Below are positions 30,561 through 41,181 of a stretch of 64,000 nucleotides of DNA, piece by piece. The DNA lies in contig NZ_JADOBG010000002.1 of assembly GCF_016786215.1 (NCBI RefSeq), forward strand, positions 62,001 to 126,000, written 5' to 3'. Made by a program: the position numbers and the translations under genes. The notes beneath the pieces are model-generated. The model was not told where the DNA came from and did no database searches. It saw only the letters and a list, made by a program, of their open reading frames with translations. The DNA comes from Legionella bononiensis. GTDB lineage: Bacteria > Pseudomonadota > Gammaproteobacteria > Legionellales > Legionellaceae. How positions within the stretch are numbered: the first letter of the stretch is position 1; each line of letters opens with the position of its first letter.

Positions 30561-30696
30561 AAATTAATCCCTTCTTTTTATTATTTTTATTTTCTAGTAT
30601 CTCCCACCCAATGCCATTAAACAATGGGTTGTAAAATAATAGATGATGTCGTACCTGCTTCTGCAGTAAGATGACTGTTTTATGCATTCTCTTTTT

Positions 30697-31578
30697 CTAG
30701 TCAGCGATTGGATGGATACTCGTGTCGATGAGATGGTTTGTTGTTGCAAGCATTGGACTATAGACACAAACCGAGCCATTGATTTTTCTTTGTTTTGCCG
30801 CGTAGCACGCCAAATCCGCTTCTTTGATGACGGTATTCACTGAGGCCGAGTGAGGATTCATCTGAGTGATGCCAATAGAGCAACCTAGATTAAGCTCCGA
30901 TAAAATACCTTCTTTGAACGATTGTCTCGTCACAGTGATAAGATTTTCAGCAATCTTTTTCGCCTCATCGATAGAGATGTTTTCCATCACGGCAATAAAC
31001 TCATCCCCACCATAACGAGCCACGATATCATCCTTTCGCAATCGCTGCGTTAGGAGTTGCCCAAATGTTTGTAACGTGTTATCTCCCGCATCATGACCAT
31101 AACGGTCATTGACCGTCTTAAATTTATCCATATCAATAAAAAGAACGATAACCCATCCTCCATGCATCTTAATTTGTTGGAGCCTTGTGTTCAAAACCTC
31201 AAAAAGGGTCTCTCTGTTATGACAGCCAGTTAGCGAATCATACTGAGCATGCTGCCTTAATAGTTCGTAGCGACTTTTAAAATCAGCCATTAATTCCGCT
31301 TTTTGAATGGTCTTAGTCACCAAATGACACGAAAAATAAGTATAAGTCGCTGCTAACAAAAATACACTGCCATAAAAATAATTAAGGCAGTGAGGGTCGA
31401 CCAATAAACCATAAAAAATGCTGGCTATATAACTGAGGATAAAAATGCCAATAAAAGAAAGAGAAACAAACCTTAGTCGCCGATAGTGATTCCCTTGTTG
31501 CACTAATCCATTGATTAAATAAGCTCCTTTAGCAAGAAAGACAATACCAAACACTATCATAACAACTGGGATAACCAT
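30697..31578 (-). CDS. Membrane diguanylate cyclase (GGDEF)
   Basis: 293 residues: four hydrophobic helices in the first 110 residues, then a GGDEF domain with intact ARYGGDEF and an RxxD inhibitory site (RKDD) in front of it. FIDMDKFKTVNDRYGHDAGD holds the metal-binding residues. It should make c-di-GMP from two GTP at the inner membrane. No EAL domain. It stands alone between the two metal-efflux operons; nothing in the sequence ties it to them beyond position. Confidence 0.9.
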   Translation of the reverse strand: MVIPVVMIVFGIVFLAKGAYLINGLVQQGNHYRRLRFVSLSFIGIFILSYIASIFYGLLVDPHCLNYFYGSVFLLAATYTYFSCHLVTKTIQKAELMADFKSRYELLRQHAQYDSLTGCHNRETLFEVLNTRLQQIKMHGGWVIVLFIDMDKFKTVNDRYGHDAGDNTLQTFGQLLTQRLRKDDIVARYGGDEFIAVMENISIDEAKKIAENLITVTRQSFKEGILSELNLGCSIGITQMNPHSASVNTVIKEADLACYAAKQRKINGSVCVYSPMLATTNHLIDTSIHPIAD

Positions 31579-31716
31579 GATTTTGCCTTAAATACAGTCT
31601 GAACTATTTTTTTAGTATAGACTTGATTTTTCTTCAATGAAGTGATCGTGATGATTTTTGTTTAGCCAATACAATAAAGACTAATCACATCTTAAGCTCA
31701 TCTGACCATCCTTTTT

Positions 31717-33927
31717 TCATAGTGTCACTCTCTTTAGTCTCAGCGCATTGATAATCACTGACACTGAAGAAAGCGCCATCGCCGCTGCTGCAATCATAGG
31801 ACTTAAGAGCAAGCCGGTTAGGGGGTACAAAACCCCAGCAGCCAAAGGCACACCCAGTACATTATAAATAAATGCGAAGAAAAGATTTTGGCGAATGTTG
31901 CTCATGGTATTTTCTGACAAACGTCGCGCTTTGGCGATACCACGCAAATCTCCATGCAACAAGGTGACCCCAGCACTTTCGATGGCCACATCAGTGCCTG
32001 TTCCCATGGCAATACCAATATCAGCTTTGGCAAGCGCTGGGGCATCATTCACCCCATCTCCTGCCATGGCAACAATAAGACCTTTGTCTTTTAATTCACT
32101 CACGATGCGACTCTTGTCTTCAGGCATGATTTCAGCTACCACCTTTTTAATGCCGAGGGTCCCTGCCACCGCTTCTGCTGTTTTTTTGCTATCTCCGGTG
32201 AGCATGACAATTTCAATGCCACTTTGCTGAAGTTCGAGGATGGTCTCTGGAGTACTCGATTTAATAGGGTCTTCAACCACCAAGAGAGCTACTGTTTTAC
32301 CATCAACCGCCATAAACATGACTGAGGCGCCTTTACCACGAAGTTCATCAGCCTTTTCAAAAAGAGGGGCATTATCGCTTCCATGCTCTTGCATTAATCT
32401 GGCGTTACCAATAGCAACATGATGGCCGTCTACCTGACCTACAACCCCTTTTCCAGTGGGCGCTTCAAACGCTTCGACTGTTCCAAGGGACAATCCTTTT
32501 TCTTTTGCAGCATGCACAATAGCATTGGCCAGCGGATGTTCACTTTGATGCTCAAGTGCCGCAGCTAATGCTAAAGCATTATCCTCCACGAAATCATCGG
32601 TCACAATGCGTGTCAATTTAGGGTGACCTTCAGTAAGCGTGCCCGTTTTATCGACCACCAGGGTATTGACCTTCTCCATTCGTTCCAACGCTTCGGCATT
32701 TTTAATCAATACCCCGCTTTGTGCTCCTTTTCCAACACCGACCATAATGGACATGGGCGTTGCTAAACCTAACGCACAAGGGCAAGCGATGATGAGTACT
32801 GACACAGCAGTTATCAAACCATAGCTAAGCGCTGGTTGCGGACCCAACAGTGCCCACACAATAAAAGACAGCACCGCAACCAAAATCACAGCGGGCACAA
32901 ACCATCCTGAGACGGTATCGGCTAGTCGCTGAATCGGCGCACGGCTTCGTTGGGCATCACTCACCATCTGCACAATGCGTGCAAGCATGGTATCACTGCC
33001 CACATGCAGCGCTTTCATGACAAAGCTACCCGTCTGATTAATCGTAGCACCAATAACTTTAGCGCTGGCCTCTTTAGCAACTGGAATGGGCTCACCCGTC
33101 ACCATGGATTCATCGACAAAGCTTCGGCCTTCTTGCACTTCACCATCCACTGGTATTTTTTCACCAGGCCGAACACGCAACAAATCACCAACGGCAACGT
33201 TATCCAGGGACACTTCCTCTTCACTGCCATCTTCCTTAATTCGGTGTGCACTTTCAGGGACCAATTTTAACAAGGCACGGATGGCACTACCCGTTTGTTC
33301 TCGAGCTTTTAGTTCCAGCACTTGCCCCAACAAGACAAGCGTAGTAATCACTGCTGCCGCTTCAAAATAAACAGCAACTACTCCTTCTTGACTTCGAAAC
33401 GCATGGGGAAATACACCTGGCCAAAGGACAGCCACCATACTGTAAATCCACGCCACACCAATACCCATGGCAATCAAGGTAAACATATTGAGTTGGCCTG
33501 TTTTTAGAGACTGCCAACCGCGCTTGAAAAAAGGCCAACCTCCCCATAACACCACTGGCGTGGCAAGAAGCAATTGGATCCAACTGGAACCATTACCAGA
33601 AATAAAATGCTTCAAACCATGTCCACCCATCTCCAATATCACAACAGGTATAGTTAACATCAATGCAATCCAAAATCGACGTCTCATATCAAGATATTCA
33701 GGGCTCACAACCTCCGAAACCGTCACCGTTTCCGGTTCTAAAGCCATACCACAAAGAGGACAATGACCAGGGGCAGATTGGCGAATTTCTGGGTGCATGG
33801 GACACGTATAAACAATAGGCCCCTCCATTTTGGAAGAGGCTTGCTGAGTCTTGGGAGAATTATGTTCGTGAGGACAAGCATGTCCTTTACCAGAATGGGT
33901 ATGTCCTTGATGGTGGTCGTGTTTCAT
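31717..33927 (-). CDS. P1B-type copper-transporting ATPase
   Basis: 736 residues. His-rich N-terminus ([20 protein letters not shown]) and a [14 protein letters not shown] metal-binding module replace the usual HMA domain. Membrane metal site CPC ([11 protein letters not shown]), phosphorylation motif [26 protein letters not shown] and GDGVNDAP are all present. The CPC motif points to Cu(I)/Ag(I). It follows the small lipoprotein gene by 63 bp and ends the long metal/nucleotide operon. Confidence 0.93.
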   Translation of the reverse strand: MKHDHHQGHTHSGKGHACPHEHNSPKTQQASSKMEGPIVYTCPMHPEIRQSAPGHCPLCGMALEPETVTVSEVVSPEYLDMRRRFWIALMLTIPVVILEMGGHGLKHFISGNGSSWIQLLLATPVVLWGGWPFFKRGWQSLKTGQLNMFTLIAMGIGVAWIYSMVAVLWPGVFPHAFRSQEGVVAVYFEAAAVITTLVLLGQVLELKAREQTGSAIRALLKLVPESAHRIKEDGSEEEVSLDNVAVGDLLRVRPGEKIPVDGEVQEGRSFVDESMVTGEPIPVAKEASAKVIGATINQTGSFVMKALHVGSDTMLARIVQMVSDAQRSRAPIQRLADTVSGWFVPAVILVAVLSFIVWALLGPQPALSYGLITAVSVLIIACPCALGLATPMSIMVGVGKGAQSGVLIKNAEALERMEKVNTLVVDKTGTLTEGHPKLTRIVTDDFVEDNALALAAALEHQSEHPLANAIVHAAKEKGLSLGTVEAFEAPTGKGVVGQVDGHHVAIGNARLMQEHGSDNAPLFEKADELRGKGASVMFMAVDGKTVALLVVEDPIKSSTPETILELQQSGIEIVMLTGDSKKTAEAVAGTLGIKKVVAEIMPEDKSRIVSELKDKGLIVAMAGDGVNDAPALAKADIGIAMGTGTDVAIESAGVTLLHGDLRGIAKARRLSENTMSNIRQNLFFAFIYNVLGVPLAAGVLYPLTGLLLSPMIAAAAMALSSVSVIINALRLKRVTL

Positions 33928-33990
33928 GGTTTGCCCTACCTGTTAAGTGTGAGTATGCTTTGGCTTGATTTACCAATGCAGCGAATGGGC

Positions 33991-34158
33991 TTAATGCCCA
34001 GCACCGCCATGACCACCATGCCCACCCGCGCTGTGTCCTCCATAGCCGCCATCGACCTCTTGGGAGCCATGCTTCACTGCTCCATCGCAGGAACTCAAAA
34101 AGAATGGTCCTCCGATTAACCCAATAAGCACTGCAATCATTCTAAAGGCTTTCAACAT
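33991..34158 (-). CDS. Small Gly/His-rich lipoprotein (55 aa)
   Basis: ATG at 34158 follows AAGGAG at good spacing. The translation has a hydrophobic segment ending in FLSSC (lipobox) and a mature part rich in Gly and His (DGGYGGHSAGGHGGHGGAGH). It begins 24 bp after the PRPP synthetase stop and is 63 bp before the copper ATPase start on the same strand. A metal-binding envelope peptide is likely; no family is recognised. Confidence 0.72.
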   Translation of the reverse strand: MLKAFRMIAVLIGLIGGPFFLSSCDGAVKHGSQEVDGGYGGHSAGGHGGHGGAGH

Positions 34159-34182
34159 GGATACTCCTTGTTAATAATCAAC

Positions 34183-35094
34183 TCATTTACGCTTACTTTT
34201 TAAAGCGGCCAGTTTGTTTTGGACTAAAACGTCCACAGCCAAACCACTCACATCGATCGCATTGGTGACATGATGAATGGTATTACACGTGATGACTTGC
34301 ACCCCTTTCATCGCAGATAATAGAGAATAAGCGTCTTCTGCAAACAGCGCATGCACACCAATACAAACGATGGACTTGCTCCCTGCTTGTTGTAAATGCT
34401 TCACCGTCTCTACCATGGTTCTGGCGGTGGAAATGATGTCATCGACGAGCACGAGTGTCGAAGATTCGAGCTCAGGAATATAGGGTACTGAAATAGTCAC
34501 CTCTTTATCACCATGCCGAATCTTTTCCAAAATCGCATAAGGAAAACGACCTTTTTCTGCAATATCGGCAACCCACTGCTCACTTTCCATATCAGGACCA
34601 ATAAGAATTGGCTTAGGAACATGATGTTTAATCCATGTGGCAATCATCGATGTGGCATGCAAAACAAAAGTGGGAATTGAGTAGATTTCATCTAAAGAGT
34701 GATAGCGATGCAAGTGCGGATCAATCGTCATGAGCCAATCGAATGAAGTCGATAAAATGTCCGCAAAATAACGTGAAGTAATTCCTTCTCCTTCGTGAAA
34801 ACGTTTATCTTGCCGTAGGTAGGAAAGATAAGGAGCAATCAAACCGATTTTTTTAGCCCCCAACTCTTTAGCCGTTTTGGCAAAAAACAACAAAGGCAGT
34901 ATTTTTTCATCCGGCTGGTTTAAACTGTCCACTACCATAATGCTGCGACTTTTAACCTCTGAATCAATTTTTAAGTACCATTCTGTATCAGGAAAACGGT
35001 GGAATGTGACCTTACCCACTTCCACTTGAAGTGTCTTTTGTAATTGTCCGGCAATTTCTGAAGAATCAAATAATGAACATAACAGAGGCTTCAA
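34183..35094 (-). CDS. Ribose-phosphate pyrophosphokinase (PRPP synthetase)
   Basis: 303 residues, two phosphoribosyltransferase folds. The PRPP loop reads LVLVDDIISTARTM; LSYLRQDKRFHEGEGITSRYFA is the ATP-binding flexible region, and TIDPHLHRYHS holds the active-site His. It lies in an operon after the nucleoside/AMP phosphorylase, with a four-base ATGA overlap, so it is probably not the housekeeping Prs but a specialised copy. It converts ribose 5-phosphate plus ATP into PRPP. Confidence 0.9.
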   Translation of the reverse strand: MKPLLCSLFDSSEIAGQLQKTLQVEVGKVTFHRFPDTEWYLKIDSEVKSRSIMVVDSLNQPDEKILPLLFFAKTAKELGAKKIGLIAPYLSYLRQDKRFHEGEGITSRYFADILSTSFDWLMTIDPHLHRYHSLDEIYSIPTFVLHATSMIATWIKHHVPKPILIGPDMESEQWVADIAEKGRFPYAILEKIRHGDKEVTISVPYIPELESSTLVLVDDIISTARTMVETVKHLQQAGSKSIVCIGVHALFAEDAYSLLSAMKGVQVITCNTIHHVTNAIDVSGLAVDVLVQNKLAALKSKRK

Positions 35095-36605
35095 GAATTT
35101 TCTCCTAAAATAATGATGTCTTGTTTATCGCGAAGTAAATCACAGGCGTAATGGAGCTCCCCTGAAGACTCCGAATGAATTGTAAACAAAGGTTCGCCTT
35201 TTTCAACGGATTCGCCGACATGGGAATGGAGGTCAATACCCGCCGATTTCGATTTAGGCGCACCAGCAAGCTTAGCTATTTTTGCAAGCTTTCGATTGTC
35301 AATGAGGGAGACTTTTCCTGCCTTTGCAGCCACAACAGGATAAGTAAAACGTGCCTTGGTCAATTCCCTCATCCCACCCTGAGCCTCACAAATGGCCTGA
35401 AATTTCTTAAACGCTTGTCCACTATCCAATAATTGCGTCGCAATGGATTTACCTAAACCCGTTGGTACTTTCGAAGAACACTCTAACGCAGCACCTGCAA
35501 GCGTCAACGCTCGTTCACGCAAATCATTGGGCGCATCAGGCAACCCTTGTAATACTGCCAATACATCGCGAGCTTCTAACGACGGGCCAATGCCATGGCC
35601 TACCGGCTGCGTCCCATCCGTAAATAAAGTATGGACAACAAGCCCTAACTCGTTACCTACCTCCTCAAGCAATTGTTTCAGAAGGAGCGCCATAGACTGA
35701 TTCCTCACTTTGGCAGTAGGTCCTACGGGGATATCAATAACCGCGTGTGTGGCCCCTGTTGCAATTTTTTTAGAAAGAATGGAAGCCACTAATTGCCCTT
35801 CACTATCTAAATCAATGGCTCGTTCCACACGGATGAGCACGTCATCAGCAGGACTTAAACTCACAGCCCCACCCCATACGATACAGCCGTTTTCTTGTTC
35901 AACCACTTGGCGCATCTTTTGGGGACTTAAGTGGACTGGAGCTAAAGTCTCCATGGTATCCGCAGTCCCCGCGGGTGATGTAATGGCACGCGATGATGTT
36001 TTTGGAATCATCAATCCAAAAGCGGCCACAATGGGAACTACAATCAGAGTTGTGCGATTTCCCGGCAATCCTCCCACGCAATGTTTATCGACGACCAGAG
36101 GTGAAGACCAGGATAAGCGATCACCACTGTCTATCATGGCTTTGGTGAGTTTCATGATTTCCGTACGGGTTAGACGTCCTGCACTACTTGCCGCTAAAAA
36201 AGCGGAGATTTGTACATCAGAAAGACGACCGCTTAACACATCATCAATGATGATCTTCATTTGTTCATAAGACAGTTCTTTGCCATAAATCTTGGTATGC
36301 ACATAGCTTAAGGATTCCAAGGGTTTTGGATGGGAGACCTGAATTTCATCGCCTTCTTTGGCATGTAAAGACTCCCAGGCGTAATCCGACAAACCAGCCT
36401 CACCAGGCTGAAGTAGCTCTGAGGTCACCACATTAAGAGTGGCTATCATAGAGTGCTGACCTAAAGTCACTTGGATACGCGTCTGTACTTCGAATCCTTC
36501 CGAATGACAAACATGACAATCCTCGCGCATGTAAATAATAGCTTCGTGATAAGTTTTAATCCCTAAATGTTTTAACCGAAGCCCATGAGAGGTTTTCTTA
36601 CTCAC
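35091..36605 (-). CDS. AMP/thymidine phosphorylase (pyrimidine phosphorylase family)
   Basis: 504 residues from a GTG at 36605 that overlaps the upstream stop (GTGA) and follows GGAGG at 7 bp. An N-terminal domain of about 90 residues precedes the phosphorylase core (DKHCVGGLPGNRTTLIVVPIVAA, KTSSRAITSPAGTADTMETL, DGTQPVGHGIGPSLEARDVL). This long form groups with archaeal AMP phosphorylases, which release ribose 1,5-bisphosphate from NMPs, as well as with bacterial thymidine phosphorylase 2; the substrate is open. Neighbours favour nucleotide salvage. Confidence 0.88.
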   Translation of the reverse strand: MSKKTSHGLRLKHLGIKTYHEAIIYMREDCHVCHSEGFEVQTRIQVTLGQHSMIATLNVVTSELLQPGEAGLSDYAWESLHAKEGDEIQVSHPKPLESLSYVHTKIYGKELSYEQMKIIIDDVLSGRLSDVQISAFLAASSAGRLTRTEIMKLTKAMIDSGDRLSWSSPLVVDKHCVGGLPGNRTTLIVVPIVAAFGLMIPKTSSRAITSPAGTADTMETLAPVHLSPQKMRQVVEQENGCIVWGGAVSLSPADDVLIRVERAIDLDSEGQLVASILSKKIATGATHAVIDIPVGPTAKVRNQSMALLLKQLLEEVGNELGLVVHTLFTDGTQPVGHGIGPSLEARDVLAVLQGLPDAPNDLRERALTLAGAALECSSKVPTGLGKSIATQLLDSGQAFKKFQAICEAQGGMRELTKARFTYPVVAAKAGKVSLIDNRKLAKIAKLAGAPKSKSAGIDLHSHVGESVEKGEPLFTIHSESSGELHYACDLLRDKQDIIILGENS

Positions 36606-37963
36606 CACAATTCCTCCGTTTGCAGATAAGAAGGAATGGTGCAAGAAAAACCTAATTGCTTCTCAATCTTCTGTTTTAGCGATTGGGCGCTGTGAGGCTC
36701 CCCATGGGTGATAAAAACCTTTTTAGGCGGATTAGTCAAATGAGTTAGCCATTCTAACAATTCCAGGTAGTCGGCATGAGCCGATGTACTGCTCATGACT
36801 ACGACCTTAGCTTGTATCGGAATAAAACTCCCGTGAATTTTGACTTGCTTCTCCCCATTCACAATTCGAGCACCACGAGTGCCACCTGCCTGAAAGCCAG
36901 TAAAAAGTAGAGTATTTTTAGGATTAGGCGCAAAGGCTTTTAAATGATGCAGAATGCGGCCGCCTTGCGCCATGCCGCTGGCCGCTATGATGATTTGCGG
37001 CATGTGATGACGGTCAATCTCCTTGGACTCCTCAGGTGTGTTCACATAGGTGGCAACATGGCATAGTCCACGACATTGTTCTGCAGTTAAATGGTGGTCT
37101 TCTTTATAAGCGCAGAGTAAATGAGTGGCATCAATGGCCATGGGGCTGTCTAAAAAGACAGGAAGGTCTTTGGGAATTTGCCCTTGTCGTTTCAGTTCAT
37201 AAATAAAATAAAGAAGACTTTGCGCACGCCCTACTGCAAACGCAGGAATAATGACTGAGCCCCCTCGTTTAACGGTTTGATTAATCACCTGAGCCATTTG
37301 GGGTAAGGGATCTGTGGCATCATGCAATCGGTCACCATAGGTGGACTCCATCACCAGATAATCCGTTTCTTGAATGAAGGCAGGGGCTTTCATAACGGGA
37401 TCATAAGGACGGCCAATGTCTCCAGTAAACACAATGGAACCCTTTTGGGTTTTTATTTTGACCATGGCCGCACCCACAATGTGACCGGCACGATGATACT
37501 CAAAACTGAAATCATGGAATAATTGATGCGGGGTATCAAAATCAATGGTTTCAAAATACTGCAATGCTGTCCGAGCTTCTTTTTCAGTATAAAGAGGAAG
37601 AGCAGGTTGGTGTTTGGAGAATCCATACTTATTGGCCAAGCGTGCTTCTTCTTCCTGCAGATGACCACTGTCGGGTAACAAAATGGAACACAGTGCTTTG
37701 GTACCCGGTGTTGTATAAATTTTGCCTTGGAATCCGTTTTTGACGAGCAAGGGAAGATAGCCTGAATGGTCAATATGCGCATGAGTGATAATCACCGCAT
37801 CAATATCATGGGGATCAATTGGCAAGGGCGCCCAGTTACGTAATCGTAATTCTTTGTAGCCTTGAAAAAGACCGCAATCAATCAGGATTTTTTTAGAACC
37901 AATGGTCAAAAGATATTTAGAACCAGTAACCGTCTCAGTTGCTCCTAAAAAAGTTAATTTCAT
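36602..37963 (-). CDS. Beta-CASP metallo-beta-lactamase RNase
   Basis: 453 residues from the ATG at 37963, which overlaps the CusA stop by four bases (ATGA) and follows GGAGG. Metallo-beta-lactamase motif HAHIDHSG, then MESTYGDRLH, a beta-CASP region (PAFAVGRAQ, DSPMAIDATHL), STSAHADYLELLEW and THGEPHSA give the full zinc site. Proteins of this layout are RNases related to CPSF73. With the downstream phosphorylase and PRPP synthetase it suggests an RNA-to-nucleotide salvage path. Confidence 0.9.
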   Translation of the reverse strand: MKLTFLGATETVTGSKYLLTIGSKKILIDCGLFQGYKELRLRNWAPLPIDPHDIDAVIITHAHIDHSGYLPLLVKNGFQGKIYTTPGTKALCSILLPDSGHLQEEEARLANKYGFSKHQPALPLYTEKEARTALQYFETIDFDTPHQLFHDFSFEYHRAGHIVGAAMVKIKTQKGSIVFTGDIGRPYDPVMKAPAFIQETDYLVMESTYGDRLHDATDPLPQMAQVINQTVKRGGSVIIPAFAVGRAQSLLYFIYELKRQGQIPKDLPVFLDSPMAIDATHLLCAYKEDHHLTAEQCRGLCHVATYVNTPEESKEIDRHHMPQIIIAASGMAQGGRILHHLKAFAPNPKNTLLFTGFQAGGTRGARIVNGEKQVKIHGSFIPIQAKVVVMSSTSAHADYLELLEWLTHLTNPPKKVFITHGEPHSAQSLKQKIEKQLGFSCTIPSYLQTEELW

Positions 37964-40900
37964 CTTGCCTCCGTTAAGTCTGCTGTTTTTTTCAAATCCA
38001 CTTGCCAACGCCACATCACATAAACCACAGGAATCACAATTAAAGTCAATAAAAGGGCAGAAAAAACCCCACCGACCATGGGTGCTGCAAGACGCTTCAT
38101 CACATCAGCCCCAATGCCTGTAGCCCACATCACCGGTAATAGGCCAATGATGTTAGCAAGACCCGCCATGGCCATGGGACGAATGCGGGAGACCGCACAA
38201 AGTTGTACCAGCTGAATTAAATCGGGCAATGTTTTGAGCAACCCTTTTTCCTTTTGTTCATTGTAATCAGAATCAAGGTAAGCGAGCATCACGGCACTGG
38301 TTTCAGCCGCAACACCAGCAAGCGCAATCATCCCCACCCAAACGGCAATACTCATGTTGTACCCTAATATATAAAGCAGCAAAAAGCCGCCAAATAAAGC
38401 GAAGGGTACGCCAAGCATCACCATCAAGGTCTCGGTAATGGTGCGGAAAGTAAAGTAAAATAAGACAAAAATGATGGCCAAGGTCAGTGGCACAAAAATT
38501 TTAAGTCGCTCATAGACCCGTTGCATGAACTCATATTGTCCCGACCAAGCAAGCGTATAGCCTGGAGGCAATTTCACTTTGGCGTTGACCACTTGCTTTA
38601 ATTCCTCCACATAGCCACCAATGTCTCGGCCACTGATGTCAATGAAGACGTAACCTGCTAACATGCCATTCTCATCGCGAACCATGGCAGGTCCTGAACG
38701 AAAGGTTAAAGTCACCAATTGCGCAACGGGTACCTCCGCACCACTGGGTGTTTTGACTAAAATACGATTGAGTTTGTCGGGGTCATCACGCAATTCTCGC
38801 AAATAACGCACATTCACTGGGTAGCGCTCACGCCCCTCAATCGTGGTAGCAATGTTTTCACCACCTACAGCGGATTCAATGATGCGATTGACGTCCATAA
38901 TGGTTAAGCCATAGCGAGCCAACTGGTCCCGATTAATTTGAAAATCAAGGAAGTAACCTCCAGCCACCCGCTCTGCATAGACCGTACTGGTGCCCTTCAC
39001 TTCTTTGGCCACCATTTCAATTTCTTTACCAATGGCTTCAATCTTTTTAATGTCAGGACCAAAAACTTTAATCCCTACAGCCGTTCGGATGCCTGTGGTG
39101 AGCATGTCATTGCGTGCTTTAATGGGCATGGTCCAAGCGTTACTCACACCTGGAAATTGCAACGCTTCATCCATTTCGGCAACCAGGCTTTCATAAGTCA
39201 TTCCTTTGCGCCAAAATTCTTTAGGCTTTAACTCCACAATCACTTCCATCATATTAAATGGAGAAGGGTCGGTGGACGTTTCGGCTCTTCCCGTCTTGCC
39301 AAAAACGTGCGCCACTTCAGGAAATGCTTTTAATTTCTTATCCATTTCCTGAAGTAAACCCGTCGCTTGAGTGACTGAAATACCTGGTAAAGTAACCGGC
39401 ATATACAAAATCGTCCCTTCATAAAGAGGGGGCATGAATTCAGAGCCAATGAGTTTATAAAGAGGAATGGTGGCCATAGCCAATACAATGGCAATTCCCA
39501 CCACAAATTGGCGATATCTCAAAGCAAGCCTCAACACGGGCGCGTACATGGCTTGCATCCACCGCGTAATCGGATGTTTTTGTTCAGGAATGATTCGACC
39601 ACGCACCAAAAGAGGCAATAGGACAGGAATTAAGGTGATGGCAAGTAAAGCACTCATGAAAATGGCTAAATTCTTAGTATAAGCCAAGGGCGAAAACAGC
39701 CGCCCTTCCTGAGCTTCCAAAGTAAAAACAGGCATAAAAGAGATGGCAATGACCAAAAGGGATGAAAAAATGGCAGGCCCCACCTCTTTCGCCGAATCGA
39801 TTAACACCTGGGTGCGATCGCCTGGGCTTCCTTTTGCTTCCCAATCCGCTAAGCGTTTATGGGCATTGTCGACCATGATGATGGCCGCATCGACCATATC
39901 ACCAACGGCGACAATAATGCCGCCGATGGACATAATATTCAGTCCAACATGTAAGAAATAAATGGGGATAAACGAAATCAAAATCGCCAGCGGCAAGGTA
40001 ATAATAGGAATGAGTGCGGAACGAAAATGTCCTAAAAACACAATAATGAGTAACCCAACCACCACCAGTTCTTCAATCAAGTTCCAATTGGCCGTGGAAA
40101 TCGCTTCTCTGATTAAGTTACTTCGGTCATACACAGGAACCATTTTTATCCCTTCCGGGATGGCCGAAGCTAATTCTTTCAATTTATCCTTGATGCGGCC
40201 AATCACTTGCAACACGTCTTCACCAAAGCGCATGATGACAATACCGCCCACGGCTTCGCCTTGGCCATTTAAATCGACCACCCCGCGGCGCATATCCGAG
40301 CCAAGCTGAACAGTCGCCACATCACGTAATAAAATCGGTGTGCCATTGGCATTGGTGCCCACGGCAATTTTTTCAATATCCTCAGTAGACTTAATGTACC
40401 CGCGACCACGAATCATGTATTCCACGCCCGAAAACTCAATGACTCGACCACCGGTGTCATTATTACTCATGCGAATTTTTTCAACAATCTCAGGAACCGA
40501 TAGGTTGTAGGCAAGGACTTTGACTGGATCCAAATTGACTTGGTATTGCTTGACAAAACCTCCCACACTGGCTACTTCAGACACCCCAGGAACCGCTCTT
40601 AACCAATAGCGCAAATACCAATCCTGAAATGTGCGTAACTCAGCCAGGTTATGCTTGCCATTGTCATCCACCAAGGCGTATTGATAAATCCAACCCACCG
40701 GTGTCGCATCAGGCCCCAATTGAGGAGTCACTCCTTCAGGTAATTTTCCAGCCAGCTGACTCATGTACTCCAAGACCCGAGAGCGCGCCCAATAAATATC
40801 CGTGCCATCCTCAAAAATGATGTAGACATAAGAAAAGCCAAAATCAGAAAATCCCCGCACAGCAACAACCTTTGGTGCAGATAAGAGGGCGGTTACAATG

Positions 40901-41103
40901 GGATAAGTGACTTGATCTTCCATCAGATCGGGCGAGCGCCCCATCCAGGTCGTATACACAATGACTTGAGTGTCTGAAATGTCAGGCAATGCGTCCATAC
41001 GGGTATTCTTCAAGGCAATGTAGCCCATGAAAGAAAACCCGAGCACAAAAAGCAACACAATAAACCGGTTGCGTGCACAAAATTCAATAATCCGTTCGAC
41101 CAT
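37960..41103 (-). CDS. cusA: CusA-family copper/silver RND efflux pump
   Basis: 1047 residues. CusA-like signatures: RMDALPDISDTQVIVYT, GWIYQYALVDDNG, GVSEVASVGGFVKQYQV, and TM4 GGIIVAVGDMVDAAIIMVDNAHKR with the proton-relay acids. Downstream of CusC and CusB genes. Copper or silver export is likely from the closeness to CusA rather than CzcA. The second RND pump in the window (24667-27882) is a distinct subtype. Confidence 0.92.
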   Translation of the reverse strand: MVERIIEFCARNRFIVLLFVLGFSFMGYIALKNTRMDALPDISDTQVIVYTTWMGRSPDLMEDQVTYPIVTALLSAPKVVAVRGFSDFGFSYVYIIFEDGTDIYWARSRVLEYMSQLAGKLPEGVTPQLGPDATPVGWIYQYALVDDNGKHNLAELRTFQDWYLRYWLRAVPGVSEVASVGGFVKQYQVNLDPVKVLAYNLSVPEIVEKIRMSNNDTGGRVIEFSGVEYMIRGRGYIKSTEDIEKIAVGTNANGTPILLRDVATVQLGSDMRRGVVDLNGQGEAVGGIVIMRFGEDVLQVIGRIKDKLKELASAIPEGIKMVPVYDRSNLIREAISTANWNLIEELVVVGLLIIVFLGHFRSALIPIITLPLAILISFIPIYFLHVGLNIMSIGGIIVAVGDMVDAAIIMVDNAHKRLADWEAKGSPGDRTQVLIDSAKEVGPAIFSSLLVIAISFMPVFTLEAQEGRLFSPLAYTKNLAIFMSALLAITLIPVLLPLLVRGRIIPEQKHPITRWMQAMYAPVLRLALRYRQFVVGIAIVLAMATIPLYKLIGSEFMPPLYEGTILYMPVTLPGISVTQATGLLQEMDKKLKAFPEVAHVFGKTGRAETSTDPSPFNMMEVIVELKPKEFWRKGMTYESLVAEMDEALQFPGVSNAWTMPIKARNDMLTTGIRTAVGIKVFGPDIKKIEAIGKEIEMVAKEVKGTSTVYAERVAGGYFLDFQINRDQLARYGLTIMDVNRIIESAVGGENIATTIEGRERYPVNVRYLRELRDDPDKLNRILVKTPSGAEVPVAQLVTLTFRSGPAMVRDENGMLAGYVFIDISGRDIGGYVEELKQVVNAKVKLPPGYTLAWSGQYEFMQRVYERLKIFVPLTLAIIFVLFYFTFRTITETLMVMLGVPFALFGGFLLLYILGYNMSIAVWVGMIALAGVAAETSAVMLAYLDSDYNEQKEKGLLKTLPDLIQLVQLCAVSRIRPMAMAGLANIIGLLPVMWATGIGADVMKRLAAPMVGGVFSALLLTLIVIPVVYVMWRWQVDLKKTADLTEAR

Positions 41104-41181
41104 AAAATCCCTTTATTCCAAGGCCAAATCACGCCTCTTTATTAGAGCTTCTTTCCCATTATAGCGGTTCAGAAAGAAAAT